From: Atribacterota bacterium | GTDB taxonomy: Bacteria > Atribacterota > Phoenicimicrobiia > Phoenicimicrobiales > Stramentimicrobiaceae | Assembly: GCA_028703475.1 (NCBI GenBank) | Contig: JAQVMU010000009.1 | Span: 1 to 35,470, forward strand | Length of the DNA: 35,470 nucleotides | Direction: 5' to 3' | Shown: in pieces, positions 1-7,477 of the stretch | How positions within the stretch are numbered: the stretch's first letter is position 1 | Layout of the letters: each line of letters begins with the position of its first letter | The notes under the pieces: generated by a model | Seen by the model: the letters and a program-made list of their open reading frames with translations, nothing else | Told to the model about the DNA's origin: nothing | The model's database searches: none | Translations under genes and position numbers: made by a program

Positions 1-234
1 GATTTAAATGATTTATTTAGATTGTTCTCTTTAATTCCAGGGAATATTTTGACTTAATGTAAATATAACTTATAATAAAATAAGGTTGTAACTACATTTA
101 ATTATTATTTCAGCCCAAAGAAAGGTCATAAAAAGGTCTGATCTTTTAAATTCTGTAATTTGATAATATTAATGATTATTATCAGGGTGTCATAATATAT
201 TGCTTTCATATACTCTTTTTATTAAAATTAAATA

Positions 235-263
235 TTGAAATCTTTTGTTTTTCAATCTATAAT
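235..263 (+). promoter_or_regulatory. Sigma70-type promoter for the GGDEF/HD-GYP gene
   Basis: TTGAAA at 235-240, a 17-bp spacer and a perfect TATAAT at 258-263. It lies about 70 bp before the ATG at 332, giving a leader of roughly 60 nt. Nothing else recognisable was found in the 331 bases before the gene. Confidence 0.6.
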
Positions 264-331
264 TCCTAAATTGATTAAAATTGGCAATTTTCTTTCTTTT
301 TGCATATAAAAGGAAAAAGTAAAAAAATATT

Positions 332-3157
332 ATGGAAATTAAAAATAAAATAAATAAAAAACAGAATGGAAATTTAAATAAAGTTCTTTATAATATATCC
401 AAGGCTGCTAATTCTGCTATAACCTTGCAGGAAATCTACAATATTATTTATAAAGAGTTGAATACTGTTATTGACGCAAACAATTTGCATATAGCTTTGC
501 TTGATAAAGACAAAGTTTTTTTTGCCTATTTTATCGATGAGAAAGACACCCTTGATGAGCAAATTGACCAATTTGATGTTTCCGGCACACTGGCAAATTA
601 TAATATTAAATATGGAAAATCTCTTTTAGTTGATTATCAACAAATTGTTAAATTTTCTGATGAAGGTTTAATAAAAATCTCCAATATCGGAACCCTTACC
701 AGAGAAACATCCTGGCTTGGGGTTCCACTAAAAATTGAAGATGATATAATTGGCTCAATGGCAGTGGTAAACTATAATATTCCGGGTGTCTATTCTAAAA
801 AAGATATTCGCTTAATGGAATTCGTTTCAGAGCAAGTTGCAACAGCTATTGAAAGAAAAAGAAATGAGGAATCTTTACGACAGAGTCGCCTTGAATTTTC
901 TCATCTGTTCCAGTATAGTCCCGAAGCACTGGTATATGTTGACCAGAGTGGTTATATCCTGGATATTAATTTTCGATTTTCAGAACTCTTTGGCTTTACC
1001 AAAGAGGAACTCCTGGGGAAAAATATTGATCAGGGATTCATCCATCCTGCAGAAATGCAGGAACATGCAAAAAAAATGACAAAAATGGCTGCCAATAAAC
1101 CTATTAAATTTGAATCAATTCGAAAAAAGAAAGATGGCAGTTTATTCCCGGCTTTGATTTCAGCCTCCCCTTTATGGTTTGATGAGAATACACGCAGAAT
1201 AGTTTGTCTTTACCAGGATATAAGTAATCAGAAAAAGATTGAAGAAACAATACGCAATAATGAAGAAAAATTCGCCAGTCTTTTTAGAAGTAACCCTTTG
1301 GCAGCTGTTTATCATGATACCAAGGGTATTATATTAGACATTAATCCAAAATTTACAGAATTATTTGGTTATACCTTAAACGAGATTGAGGGTAAGAATA
1401 TTGATGATATTAATTTCTATCCACATAATAAAATAGATGAAGGAAGCAGTTTAACAAAAAAAGCTCAATACTCAGGACTTATAAAATACGAAACCAACCG
1501 AAGAAAAAAAGATGGAACTATCATACCAGTTCATATCTCAACTTCCCAGGTGAAAATTAATGATGAATTACAGGGAATCATTGCCCTATATCAGGACATA
1601 ACAGAACAAAAGCAAAACGAAAAGTTAAATCAAGTCCTTTATCATATTTCGCGGGCAGCGAATTCTCAAATTGGATTAACGGAACTCTACTCTATAATAC
1701 ATCGCGAATTAAACCATGTAATTGATGCAAAAAACTTTTATATTGCCTTGCTTGATACAAAATCTGAGCAACTGAATTTTGTCTATGCCTTTGACGAAAA
1801 AGAAACAAACTTTTCTTCAGAATATTTAACGTACAAAAACACCTTGACTGGCTACCTGCTTAAAAAAGGTACTTCTCTGATACTGAATTACCATGATATT
1901 TGTGATTTAATTTACAAAGGAGATGTAAAAAATCCTGGAGAGATGACTGAAGATATTTGCTGGCTAAGCGTCCCTCTAAAAATTAAAGATAAAATAATAG
2001 GATCAATGACAGTCCAAAATTATTATAACCCTGAATCTTATAAAGAAAAAGACATAAAACTAATGGAAATTGTTTCTGATCAGGTTGCTACAGCCATTAT
2101 TCGTAAACAAGATGAAGAAAAAATAGCTTATATAAGTTTTCATGATAGCCTTACCGGCTTATACAATAGAGCGTATTTCGAGGAAGAGTTAAAAAGAATG
2201 AATAACACCCGTTATTACCCCCTCAGTGTAATTATGATTGATGTAAACGGATTAAAAGTTGTAAATGACACATTTGGTCACCAACAAGGTGATCAATTAC
2301 TGAAAAACCTGGCTTATTTAATGAAAGATTCTTCCCGCCAGGGAGATATTTTGTCAAGGTTGGGGGGAGATGAATTTGCTGTTATTCTTCCTAATACCAC
2401 TACCTCTGACACAGAACTATTCTGTAAAAGACTCGTCAATAATTGCAAGAAAAATAATTTTAGTCCGGCACATCTTAATCCAAATATATCTGTAGGTTTT
2501 GCTATACAGGATGGAAGTTTGTTAGATTTAGAAGAATTAGTTATTAAAGCAGATAAAGATATGTATCAAAATAAATTATTTAATGCTAAAAGTCATGAAA
2601 AACATCTTTTAAAGTCTTTCATCAAAATACTTTCTGAAAGAGATCATCATGGAGATAAAGATTTTGTTAATAACACTGAAGTAGTAGCAACTCTGATAGG
2701 TAAGAAAATTGGATTAAACAATTATGACCTGAACAGACTTCGTTTACTGGCATTAATGCATGATATCGGAAAAATAGGAGTTTCAAAACAGATATTATCA
2801 AAAACAGAAAAACTTACTGGTGAAGAATGGCAAAAAATAAAGGGACATTGTCAAATTGGTTATCATATCACAAAAAGCATTCCTGAATTTTCCTCAATTT
2901 GTAAAGAAGTATTATACCACCATGAAAATTGGGATGGATCTGGATATCCAACGGGTTTAAAAGGTGAAAAAATTCCATTATTATCCAGAATTATATCAAT
3001 AATTGACTCCTTTAATACTATGCAATCTAATAGACCCTACAAAAGAATAATGACTAAAGAAGAATCAATAGAAGAGATAAAAAAGAATTCCGGGAGTCAA
3101 TTTGACCCTAACCTGGTATCCATCTTCCTGGATATACTAAAAGAAAATTCTGACTAA
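332..3157 (+). CDS. GAF-PAS-PAS-GAF-GGDEF-HD-GYP cyclic-di-GMP signalling protein
   Basis: Cytoplasmic sensor that can be expected to make and/or break c-di-GMP. Seen domains in order: GAF about 15-180, PAS about 187-305, PAS about 310-430, GAF about 432-590, GGDEF about 605-760, HD-GYP about 775-935. The diguanylate cyclase site is intact (G678-G-D-E-F682) and is preceded by an RxxD inhibitory site (R669-Q-G-D672) at the canonical five-residue spacing. The phosphodiesterase half has the HDIGK motif (H810, D811) and HHExWDGSGYP (863-873), so both enzymatic halves look catalytically complete. No transmembrane segment or signal peptide is visible. The two GAF domains resemble each other closely, as do the two PAS domains, which indicates internal duplication. 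A purine-rich stretch (AAAAGGAAAAAG) precedes the ATG. The ligand sensed cannot be told from sequence. Confidence 0.93.
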   Translation: MEIKNKINKKQNGNLNKVLYNISKAANSAITLQEIYNIIYKELNTVIDANNLHIALLDKDKVFFAYFIDEKDTLDEQIDQFDVSGTLANYNIKYGKSLLVDYQQIVKFSDEGLIKISNIGTLTRETSWLGVPLKIEDDIIGSMAVVNYNIPGVYSKKDIRLMEFVSEQVATAIERKRNEESLRQSRLEFSHLFQYSPEALVYVDQSGYILDINFRFSELFGFTKEELLGKNIDQGFIHPAEMQEHAKKMTKMAANKPIKFESIRKKKDGSLFPALISASPLWFDENTRRIVCLYQDISNQKKIEETIRNNEEKFASLFRSNPLAAVYHDTKGIILDINPKFTELFGYTLNEIEGKNIDDINFYPHNKIDEGSSLTKKAQYSGLIKYETNRRKKDGTIIPVHISTSQVKINDELQGIIALYQDITEQKQNEKLNQVLYHISRAANSQIGLTELYSIIHRELNHVIDAKNFYIALLDTKSEQLNFVYAFDEKETNFSSEYLTYKNTLTGYLLKKGTSLILNYHDICDLIYKGDVKNPGEMTEDICWLSVPLKIKDKIIGSMTVQNYYNPESYKEKDIKLMEIVSDQVATAIIRKQDEEKIAYISFHDSLTGLYNRAYFEEELKRMNNTRYYPLSVIMIDVNGLKVVNDTFGHQQGDQLLKNLAYLMKDSSRQGDILSRLGGDEFAVILPNTTTSDTELFCKRLVNNCKKNNFSPAHLNPNISVGFAIQDGSLLDLEELVIKADKDMYQNKLFNAKSHEKHLLKSFIKILSERDHHGDKDFVNNTEVVATLIGKKIGLNNYDLNRLRLLALMHDIGKIGVSKQILSKTEKLTGEEWQKIKGHCQIGYHITKSIPEFSSICKEVLYHHENWDGSGYPTGLKGEKIPLLSRIISIIDSFNTMQSNRPYKRIMTKEESIEEIKKNSGSQFDPNLVSIFLDILKENSD

Positions 3158-3387
3158 TTTTTTAATTTTTTTCCAAAAAGCTTTCTTTTTTCTAAAAAAG
3201 CCCTGACTACCTCTTCTCCATCTTTAGTTGTACATAGGCTGGAAAAAAGTTCTCCTATATAATCAATAGCCTGATGGTAAGGCAGATCCTGCATCTGATA
3301 TATTTCCCACTTGCCTGCCTGTAAGGATAGAGGGCTTTTTAAAGTATTTTTGTGATTTAGATAACCAAATGATATAATAACAAAACA
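3154..3387 (-). pseudogene. Remnant: C-terminal end of an enoyl-CoA hydratase/isomerase
   Basis: On the minus strand an open stretch from 3387 to the TAG at 3156-3154 encodes about 77 residues without a usable start. It reads through KSPLSLQAGKWEIYQ, DLPYHQAIDY, then SLCTTKDGEEVVRAFLEKRK. This is the usual C-terminus of crotonase-superfamily enoyl-CoA hydratases (KSPLAL..GK, then T.D..EG..AFLEKRKP). The N-terminal two thirds, with the oxyanion-hole and catalytic residues, are missing: an in-frame TGA lies at 3390-3388 and the DNA beyond is featureless. Its stop codon overlaps the stop of the upstream plus-strand gene. I read it as a decayed gene or rearrangement scar. Expression is not expected. 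Confidence 0.7.
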
Positions 3388-3483
3388 TCAAATTCAAATA
3401 TATTTAGACTAAGAAATCATTCAAATATACAATCAGCTATTGATTTTTATTCATTATATTTAATTTATGGAGGAGTAAAAGAA

Positions 3484-4083
3484 TTGGTTGAGAATAATGT
3501 GTTACAAAAATTTGTAGACTATGTTAAATTAACCTGGGATAGAAAACTGACCGAATCAACGGGTGGAAATATGAGTATTAGGATTGATGATAAAATACAT
3601 ATAACTCCTACCGGATTTATAAAACATTTTTTTTCTGTTGAAGATATTGTTATCACTGACATGAATGGAAAACAATTGGCAGGTAGATATAGAGCTTCTT
3701 CTGAAATCAAAATGCATTTAAAAATATATAAAAATAGAAGTGACATAGAAAGCATTTTTCATGCTCATCCAAGAAATGCTCTTATTTGTGCAATTAATAA
3801 AATTAAAATAAATACCCATATTTTACCTGAAGCTGCTTTTTTGCTAAATAAAATTGCATATCTACCCTATAGCCAACCGGGAACAGAAGAATTTGCACAA
3901 GGTTTTGTAAATGATGTTAAAGGGGGATGCAATACATTTGTCCTTGAAAATCATGGTGTAACAACTTGTGGTAAATCAATTGAGGCTGCATTTGCACGCC
4001 TTGAATCTTTAGAAACATGCGCTTATCTATCTGTAATGCAAGAATTAATTGACAAAAAGCCAAATGATATTCCTCTGGAATAA
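3484..4083 (+). CDS. Class II aldolase/adducin family protein (FucA-like)
   Basis: Zinc-dependent class II aldolase fold, which in this family cleaves or epimerises sugar phosphates (fuculose-1-P, rhamnulose-1-P, ribulose-5-P). Visible signature residues: phosphate-binding TGGN (26-29), SSE (72-74) with the catalytic Glu74, zinc ligands His93 and His95 in HAH, and the third histidine His157 in ENHG. Length of 199 residues is slightly short of the usual 210-230 but the core is complete. The start is TTG at 3484, chosen because GGAGGAG sits 8 nt upstream at 3469-3475 and no ATG fits. It stands alone, not in a sugar operon, so the substrate is unknown. Convergent with the macro-domain gene 74 bp downstream. 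Confidence 0.88.
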   Translation: MVENNVLQKFVDYVKLTWDRKLTESTGGNMSIRIDDKIHITPTGFIKHFFSVEDIVITDMNGKQLAGRYRASSEIKMHLKIYKNRSDIESIFHAHPRNALICAINKIKINTHILPEAAFLLNKIAYLPYSQPGTEEFAQGFVNDVKGGCNTFVLENHGVTTCGKSIEAAFARLESLETCAYLSVMQELIDKKPNDIPLE

Positions 4084-4157
4084 ATTTAAAAAATTATATC
4101 CTGAATTCTATAATATTTTAAAAAAATAATACACAATATTATATCAATTATATTGAT

Positions 4158-4694
4158 TTATTCTATGATGATTTTCCCTAATAACTGTTCATAAACACTT
4201 AGCGCAGTATTATCATGTAAAACAAACCTTATATGTTTAATATGTCGTAGCTTTGGAATCATTTTCTTTATTGTACGAAAGGAAATTTCTGTAGCATCTT
4301 TTAACGGGAAACCAAAGGCACCGGTAGATATTGCAGGAAAAGCTACCGATTCAATATGATGGTCTTCAGCTAACATTAAGGAATTCTTATAACAATCTGC
4401 TAATAAAACATCCTCAGGTTTGTCTATGCCATAAACAGGGCCCAGGCAATGAATCACAAAGCTATTAGGCAAATTATGTGCTCCGGTAATTACCGCTTCG
4501 CCTGGCTTTATAGGCGCCAGCGGTCTGCACTCTTCTTCTAATCCCGGTCCCGCAGCCCTGTGCAAAGCCCCGGCAACCCCTCCCCCAATTCTTAGCTGTG
4601 CATTTGCAGCATTTACCACTGCAGTCATATCCTTTTGTAAAGCAATATCCCCTATTAAACATTCTACAATTATTCCAGACACTATTTTTCTCAT
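4158..4694 (-). CDS. Macro domain protein, O-acetyl-ADP-ribose deacetylase-like
   Basis: A single macro domain fills the 178-residue protein. Diagnostic ADP-ribose-binding elements are seen: GDI (15-17), VVNAAN (26-31), GGGVAGA (37-43) and the phosphate-binding loop AISTGAFGFP (121-130). Asn28 and Asn31 and the following glycine-rich loop match the MacroD/YmdB group that hydrolyses O-acetyl-ADP-ribose or removes mono-ADP-ribose from proteins. Cytoplasmic. An SD (CAGGAGG) lies upstream of the ATG at 4694. It appears monocistronic, convergent with the aldolase gene. Substrate class is inferred from family only. No DarT or sirtuin partner lies beside it. Confidence 0.93.
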   Translation of the reverse strand: MRKIVSGIIVECLIGDIALQKDMTAVVNAANAQLRIGGGVAGALHRAAGPGLEEECRPLAPIKPGEAVITGAHNLPNSFVIHCLGPVYGIDKPEDVLLADCYKNSLMLAEDHHIESVAFPAISTGAFGFPLKDATEISFRTIKKMIPKLRHIKHIRFVLHDNTALSVYEQLLGKIIIE

Positions 4695-4837
4695 TATTAT
4701 GCCTCCTGATTAGTGATAACATTATTTTTATTGCATATAATAATATTAAAATATTTTATTTTAGATAGCAAATCCGGCACATTATTTTTTAATAGAATTT
4801 TCATCACTTTTCTTATCTACAATTTTCTTGATTAATA

Positions 4838-4867
4838 TTTTCATTATTCTGGGTAGAATAATGAAAA
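4838..4867. repeat. Perfect 13-bp inverted repeat with 4-base loop
   Basis: Arms 4838-4850 and 4855-4867 are perfectly complementary around GGGT. It lies in the 314-bp gap between the divergently transcribed macro-domain gene and the small membrane-protein gene. There is no T-run after it and no convergent gene end nearby, so it is more likely an operator or a leader hairpin than a terminator. Apart from this and the promoter at 4935-4962 I see nothing in the gap. Confidence 0.5.
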
Positions 4868-4934
4868 ATGGTTTATTACAGAGATTATTTGCATTGAAAT
4901 AAAATGAGCTTTAATGATAAACTTAGTTATATGC

Positions 4935-4962
4935 TTAAAATTCAATATAGATATTGTATAAT
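4935..4962 (+). promoter_or_regulatory. Candidate promoter for the small membrane protein
   Basis: TTAAAA at 4935-4940, a 16-bp spacer and a perfect TATAAT at 4957-4962. It is 46 bp upstream of the ATG at 5009. The -35 is weak. Confidence 0.4.
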
Positions 4963-5008
4963 TATTTTTAGTATTCCTGAAATATTTAAATGTCTGGGGA
5001 TTTTTTAA

Positions 5009-5266
5009 ATGAATCAGCTAATAATTATTTTATTCATCATTCTTATTTTAGCAGTTGTTTACATCTATCTTATAAAAGGCAGCAAAAGAAAGAGCAGGAA
5101 AAACTTATTATGGCAGGAATGCCGAAGACTATTACGTCTCCCTGATAATCTTGCTGACAAAACAATTAAAAGGCATATTGAACTATTAAAAGCACGTCAT
5201 CCTAATCGCACAGAAGAATGGTATTTGGAAAAAATATTATATGATTTAGAAAGAGACCGACATTGA
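5009..5266 (+). CDS. Small single-pass membrane protein, unknown function
   Basis: 85 residues. An N-terminal hydrophobic segment (about 3-22) is followed by a basic stretch (KGSKRKSRK, 24-32), which predicts a membrane anchor with the rest in the cytoplasm. The C-terminal 50 residues are charged and helical, ending in a motif with HPNRTEEWYLEKILYDLERDR character. I do not recognise a named family. GGGGA lies 8 nt before the ATG. A TATAAT box 46 bp upstream supports expression. The stop is only 2 bp from the end of the convergent DUF362 gene, so the transcripts of the two must overlap. Confidence 0.75.
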   Translation: MNQLIIILFIILILAVVYIYLIKGSKRKSRKNLLWQECRRLLRLPDNLADKTIKRHIELLKARHPNRTEEWYLEKILYDLERDRH

Positions 5267-5268
5267 CG

Positions 5269-6378
5269 TTAAACCCTTATTAACTTATATTTTTGTGAAC
5301 CTAAGCCTAACTCTTCAGCATATTTCAATCCAACTTTCCAGTCAGTATCTATATGAACATGGGTAAATTTATCTTCTCCATCCTGGTAATCTCTTTCATG
5401 CAATACAGAATCCTTCACCATAGAAGCATTATTTACCAGATCAACACATGCACGGTCAAGAGCAACGGGATCAAAAGATGCAGCCATTCCAATATCAGGA
5501 GTAATGGCCATATCATTATAATCCAGACAATCACAAAATGGAGAAATATTCATTATAAAGCTGATATGGAAATGTGGTTTATCTTTTAATACAGCGAGAG
5601 CATATTCTACCATTTTCTCCTGTACTATTGCCCCTGAAGCATTAGAACCTACGACTGCAGCACTATATTGACATACTGCAACACATTGGCCGCAACCAAT
5701 ACATTTTTCATAGTTTATCTCAGCTTTTTTATCATTATTAAAACGAATCGCCCCCTGGGAACAATTCTTAATACAAACTCCACATCCTATACAATTTTTT
5801 ATTTTTATTTTTGGTTTAGAAGTAGAATGCATTTCCATTTTCCCATTTCGGGAACCACTTCCCATACCAATATTTTTTAAGGTACCTCCAAAACCCGTCA
5901 TTTCATGCCCTTTAAAATGCGTTAGAGATAATATAATATCTGTATCAGCAATTGCTGAAGCTATTTTTGGAGCTGGACAATGTTTTGTATTAATGATAAT
6001 CTCGCGATATTCAGTCCCCTTCAATCCGTCTGCAATAATAACATCACAACCAACCCCAATACGGTTAAAGCCGTTTTCCATTGCTGTATTTAAATGATCA
6101 ACAGCATTGGCTCTTTTTCCAAAATATAGCGTATTAGCGTCAGTTAAAAATGGCATTCCACCCTCACTCTTTACCAGTTTCACTATGCATGCCGCATAAT
6201 TTGGTCGAATATAAGCAAGGTTACCGGCTTCTCCAAAATGTATCTTTAAAGCAACAAACTTTTTATTAAAGTTTATTTCCTTCATCCCTGCCTGTAACAC
6301 TAATTTTTCTAACTTATCAAGTAAATTATTACCCGGGCTTGTTCTCAAATCAGTGAAATATACTTTTGGGTTCTCCAT
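5269..6378 (-). CDS. DUF362 domain protein with two [4Fe-4S] ferredoxin sites
   Basis: A DUF362 domain (about 1-185 and resumed after the ferredoxin insert) with an embedded 2[4Fe-4S] bacterial-ferredoxin module: Cys196/199/202/206 and Cys226/229/232/236, both in CxxCxxCxxxC spacing with the paired IGCG pattern. Conserved DUF362 elements include the LKIHFGE segment near 44-50 and HFKGHEMTGFGG (154-165). Likely a cytoplasmic electron carrier or Fe-S redox protein. The biochemical role of DUF362 is not firmly established. AAAGGAGTG precedes the ATG at 6378. It lies 55 bp downstream of another Fe-S protein gene on the same strand, so the two are probably cotranscribed. Confidence 0.92.
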   Translation of the reverse strand: MENPKVYFTDLRTSPGNNLLDKLEKLVLQAGMKEINFNKKFVALKIHFGEAGNLAYIRPNYAACIVKLVKSEGGMPFLTDANTLYFGKRANAVDHLNTAMENGFNRIGVGCDVIIADGLKGTEYREIIINTKHCPAPKIASAIADTDIILSLTHFKGHEMTGFGGTLKNIGMGSGSRNGKMEMHSTSKPKIKIKNCIGCGVCIKNCSQGAIRFNNDKKAEINYEKCIGCGQCVAVCQYSAAVVGSNASGAIVQEKMVEYALAVLKDKPHFHISFIMNISPFCDCLDYNDMAITPDIGMAASFDPVALDRACVDLVNNASMVKDSVLHERDYQDGEDKFTHVHIDTDWKVGLKYAEELGLGSQKYKLIRV

Positions 6379-6397
6379 TTATTCACTCCTTTAAATC

Positions 6398-6418
6398 TAT
6401 TTGATTGTACATCAAATA
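6398..6418. repeat. 8-bp inverted repeat before the DUF362 gene
   Basis: TATTTGAT-TGTAC-ATCAAATA, a perfect dyad in the 55-bp gap between the QueG-like and DUF362 genes. It could be an operator or an intercistronic hairpin. No T-run follows it. Confidence 0.35.
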
Positions 6419-6433
6419 TTAAACTTTTTTGCT

Positions 6434-7261
6434 TTAAATTTTAGGAATTTCATGCTCACATGGAACATTAACCTGACACTTCCCACATCCATATCTTGGC
6501 TTATATTTCTTTTTTATTATATCCAGAAATTCGGAACATATTACATGATCCTTCCCTTTTTCTAATGAAATTGCATTAGCGGGACATTGTTGTGCACAAA
6601 TTCCGCATTTAGAACAATATTCTAAAATATTATTATAATTTCTAACTGTTGCTTCAACAAGTAAATCAGTAATTATACTTCCAAACCTTCCTGCTACACC
6701 TTTTTTAGTTATTAATCCTTTTGAAAGTCCAAAGGTACCAAGACCACAGATAAAAGCAACATGCCTTTCAGACCAGTTGCTGTTAAATTTTGGAATAGAG
6801 TATTCATAGTAGTTTTCCCCTGACCTATTATGATATTTTTCATCTAAAAATGGTACTACAGCCTTATAGCCCGCCTCTTCTAATGTTTGTTTTAACATTA
6901 AGCTCACTTTAAGTAAAAATTCATGTCCTTCAATTCGCCCATGGAGCCATCCTTCTGAAGGCCAACATCTGTCCCTGGTATTGCTTTTTCTGACAGACTC
7001 GGTAAAAGGGAGAAAAAAAGAGATTACAGTCTTGCCTCCAGGAAGCCATTTCTTTGGATTAATAAAATGCTTTCCTACAATTGACTGGTTTTCTAATAAT
7101 TGAAAATAAGGATCATCAGTACTTCCAAATGCAAAAATTGGTTCATCGAATATTTTCATTCCTGCAACTGAAGTAGAAAGAGCAATATTTTTATTTACTC
7201 TATTATCTGTTGAATCCTCTACAAAAGAAGATGCTAATTTTATAATATATTCCTTATCCAT
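6434..7261 (-). CDS. 4Fe-4S protein related to epoxyqueuosine reductase (QueG-like)
   Basis: 275 residues. The C-terminal part carries CxxCxxCxxxCP (Cys216/219/222/226) and a second Cys set (Cys242, Cys259, Cys262, Cys268) spaced as in the QueG/reductive-dehalogenase superfamily. Upstream lies the superfamily segment around SERHVAFICGLGTFGLSKGL (164-183), the counterpart of the cobalamin-facing WAE..GLG.IGKN region. True QueG proteins are usually longer (310-380 residues) and have HEAT-like repeats at the C-terminus. These are absent here, so this is probably a paralogous oxidoreductase and not the tRNA-modifying enzyme. It directly precedes the DUF362 ferredoxin gene, which suggests electron transfer between them. 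That link is inference. Confidence 0.85.
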   Translation of the reverse strand: MDKEYIIKLASSFVEDSTDNRVNKNIALSTSVAGMKIFDEPIFAFGSTDDPYFQLLENQSIVGKHFINPKKWLPGGKTVISFFLPFTESVRKSNTRDRCWPSEGWLHGRIEGHEFLLKVSLMLKQTLEEAGYKAVVPFLDEKYHNRSGENYYEYSIPKFNSNWSERHVAFICGLGTFGLSKGLITKKGVAGRFGSIITDLLVEATVRNYNNILEYCSKCGICAQQCPANAISLEKGKDHVICSEFLDIIKKKYKPRYGCGKCQVNVPCEHEIPKI

Positions 7262-7407
7262 TAGCTTTTTCTCCTAATCTTTTATCCCATATCCTCATAC
7301 ATTATTAAATACTTTTTTATTTTTTCTTAAAATGATATTTACTATATATAATATTATACTTGAGAAATTAGATATTACAAAGCAATCTGGTTTATTTTAT
7401 AGAGTTG

Positions 7408-7466
7408 TTTAATAATTATACCTGGCAAGGATTTTGATTCAATCCTTGCCAGGTATAATTATTAAA
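7408..7466 (-). terminator. Perfect 26-bp stem hairpin after the M20 gene
   Basis: Arms 7408-7433 and 7441-7466 are perfectly complementary with a 7-base loop. The GC-rich core CCTGGCAAGG is flanked by AT pairs. It starts 11 bp after the M20 amidohydrolase stop. The minus strand has no clear U-tract after the stem, so it may act as a transcript-end stabiliser or a weak intrinsic terminator. On the plus strand a TTTTT run follows. Confidence 0.7.
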
Positions 7467-7477
7467 TCATTTTTAAA

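Noticed and set aside
4084-4157. Terminator between convergent aldolase and macro-domain genes
   Set aside because: Only a short ATCAAT-TAT-ATTGAT dyad is visible, too weak to call.
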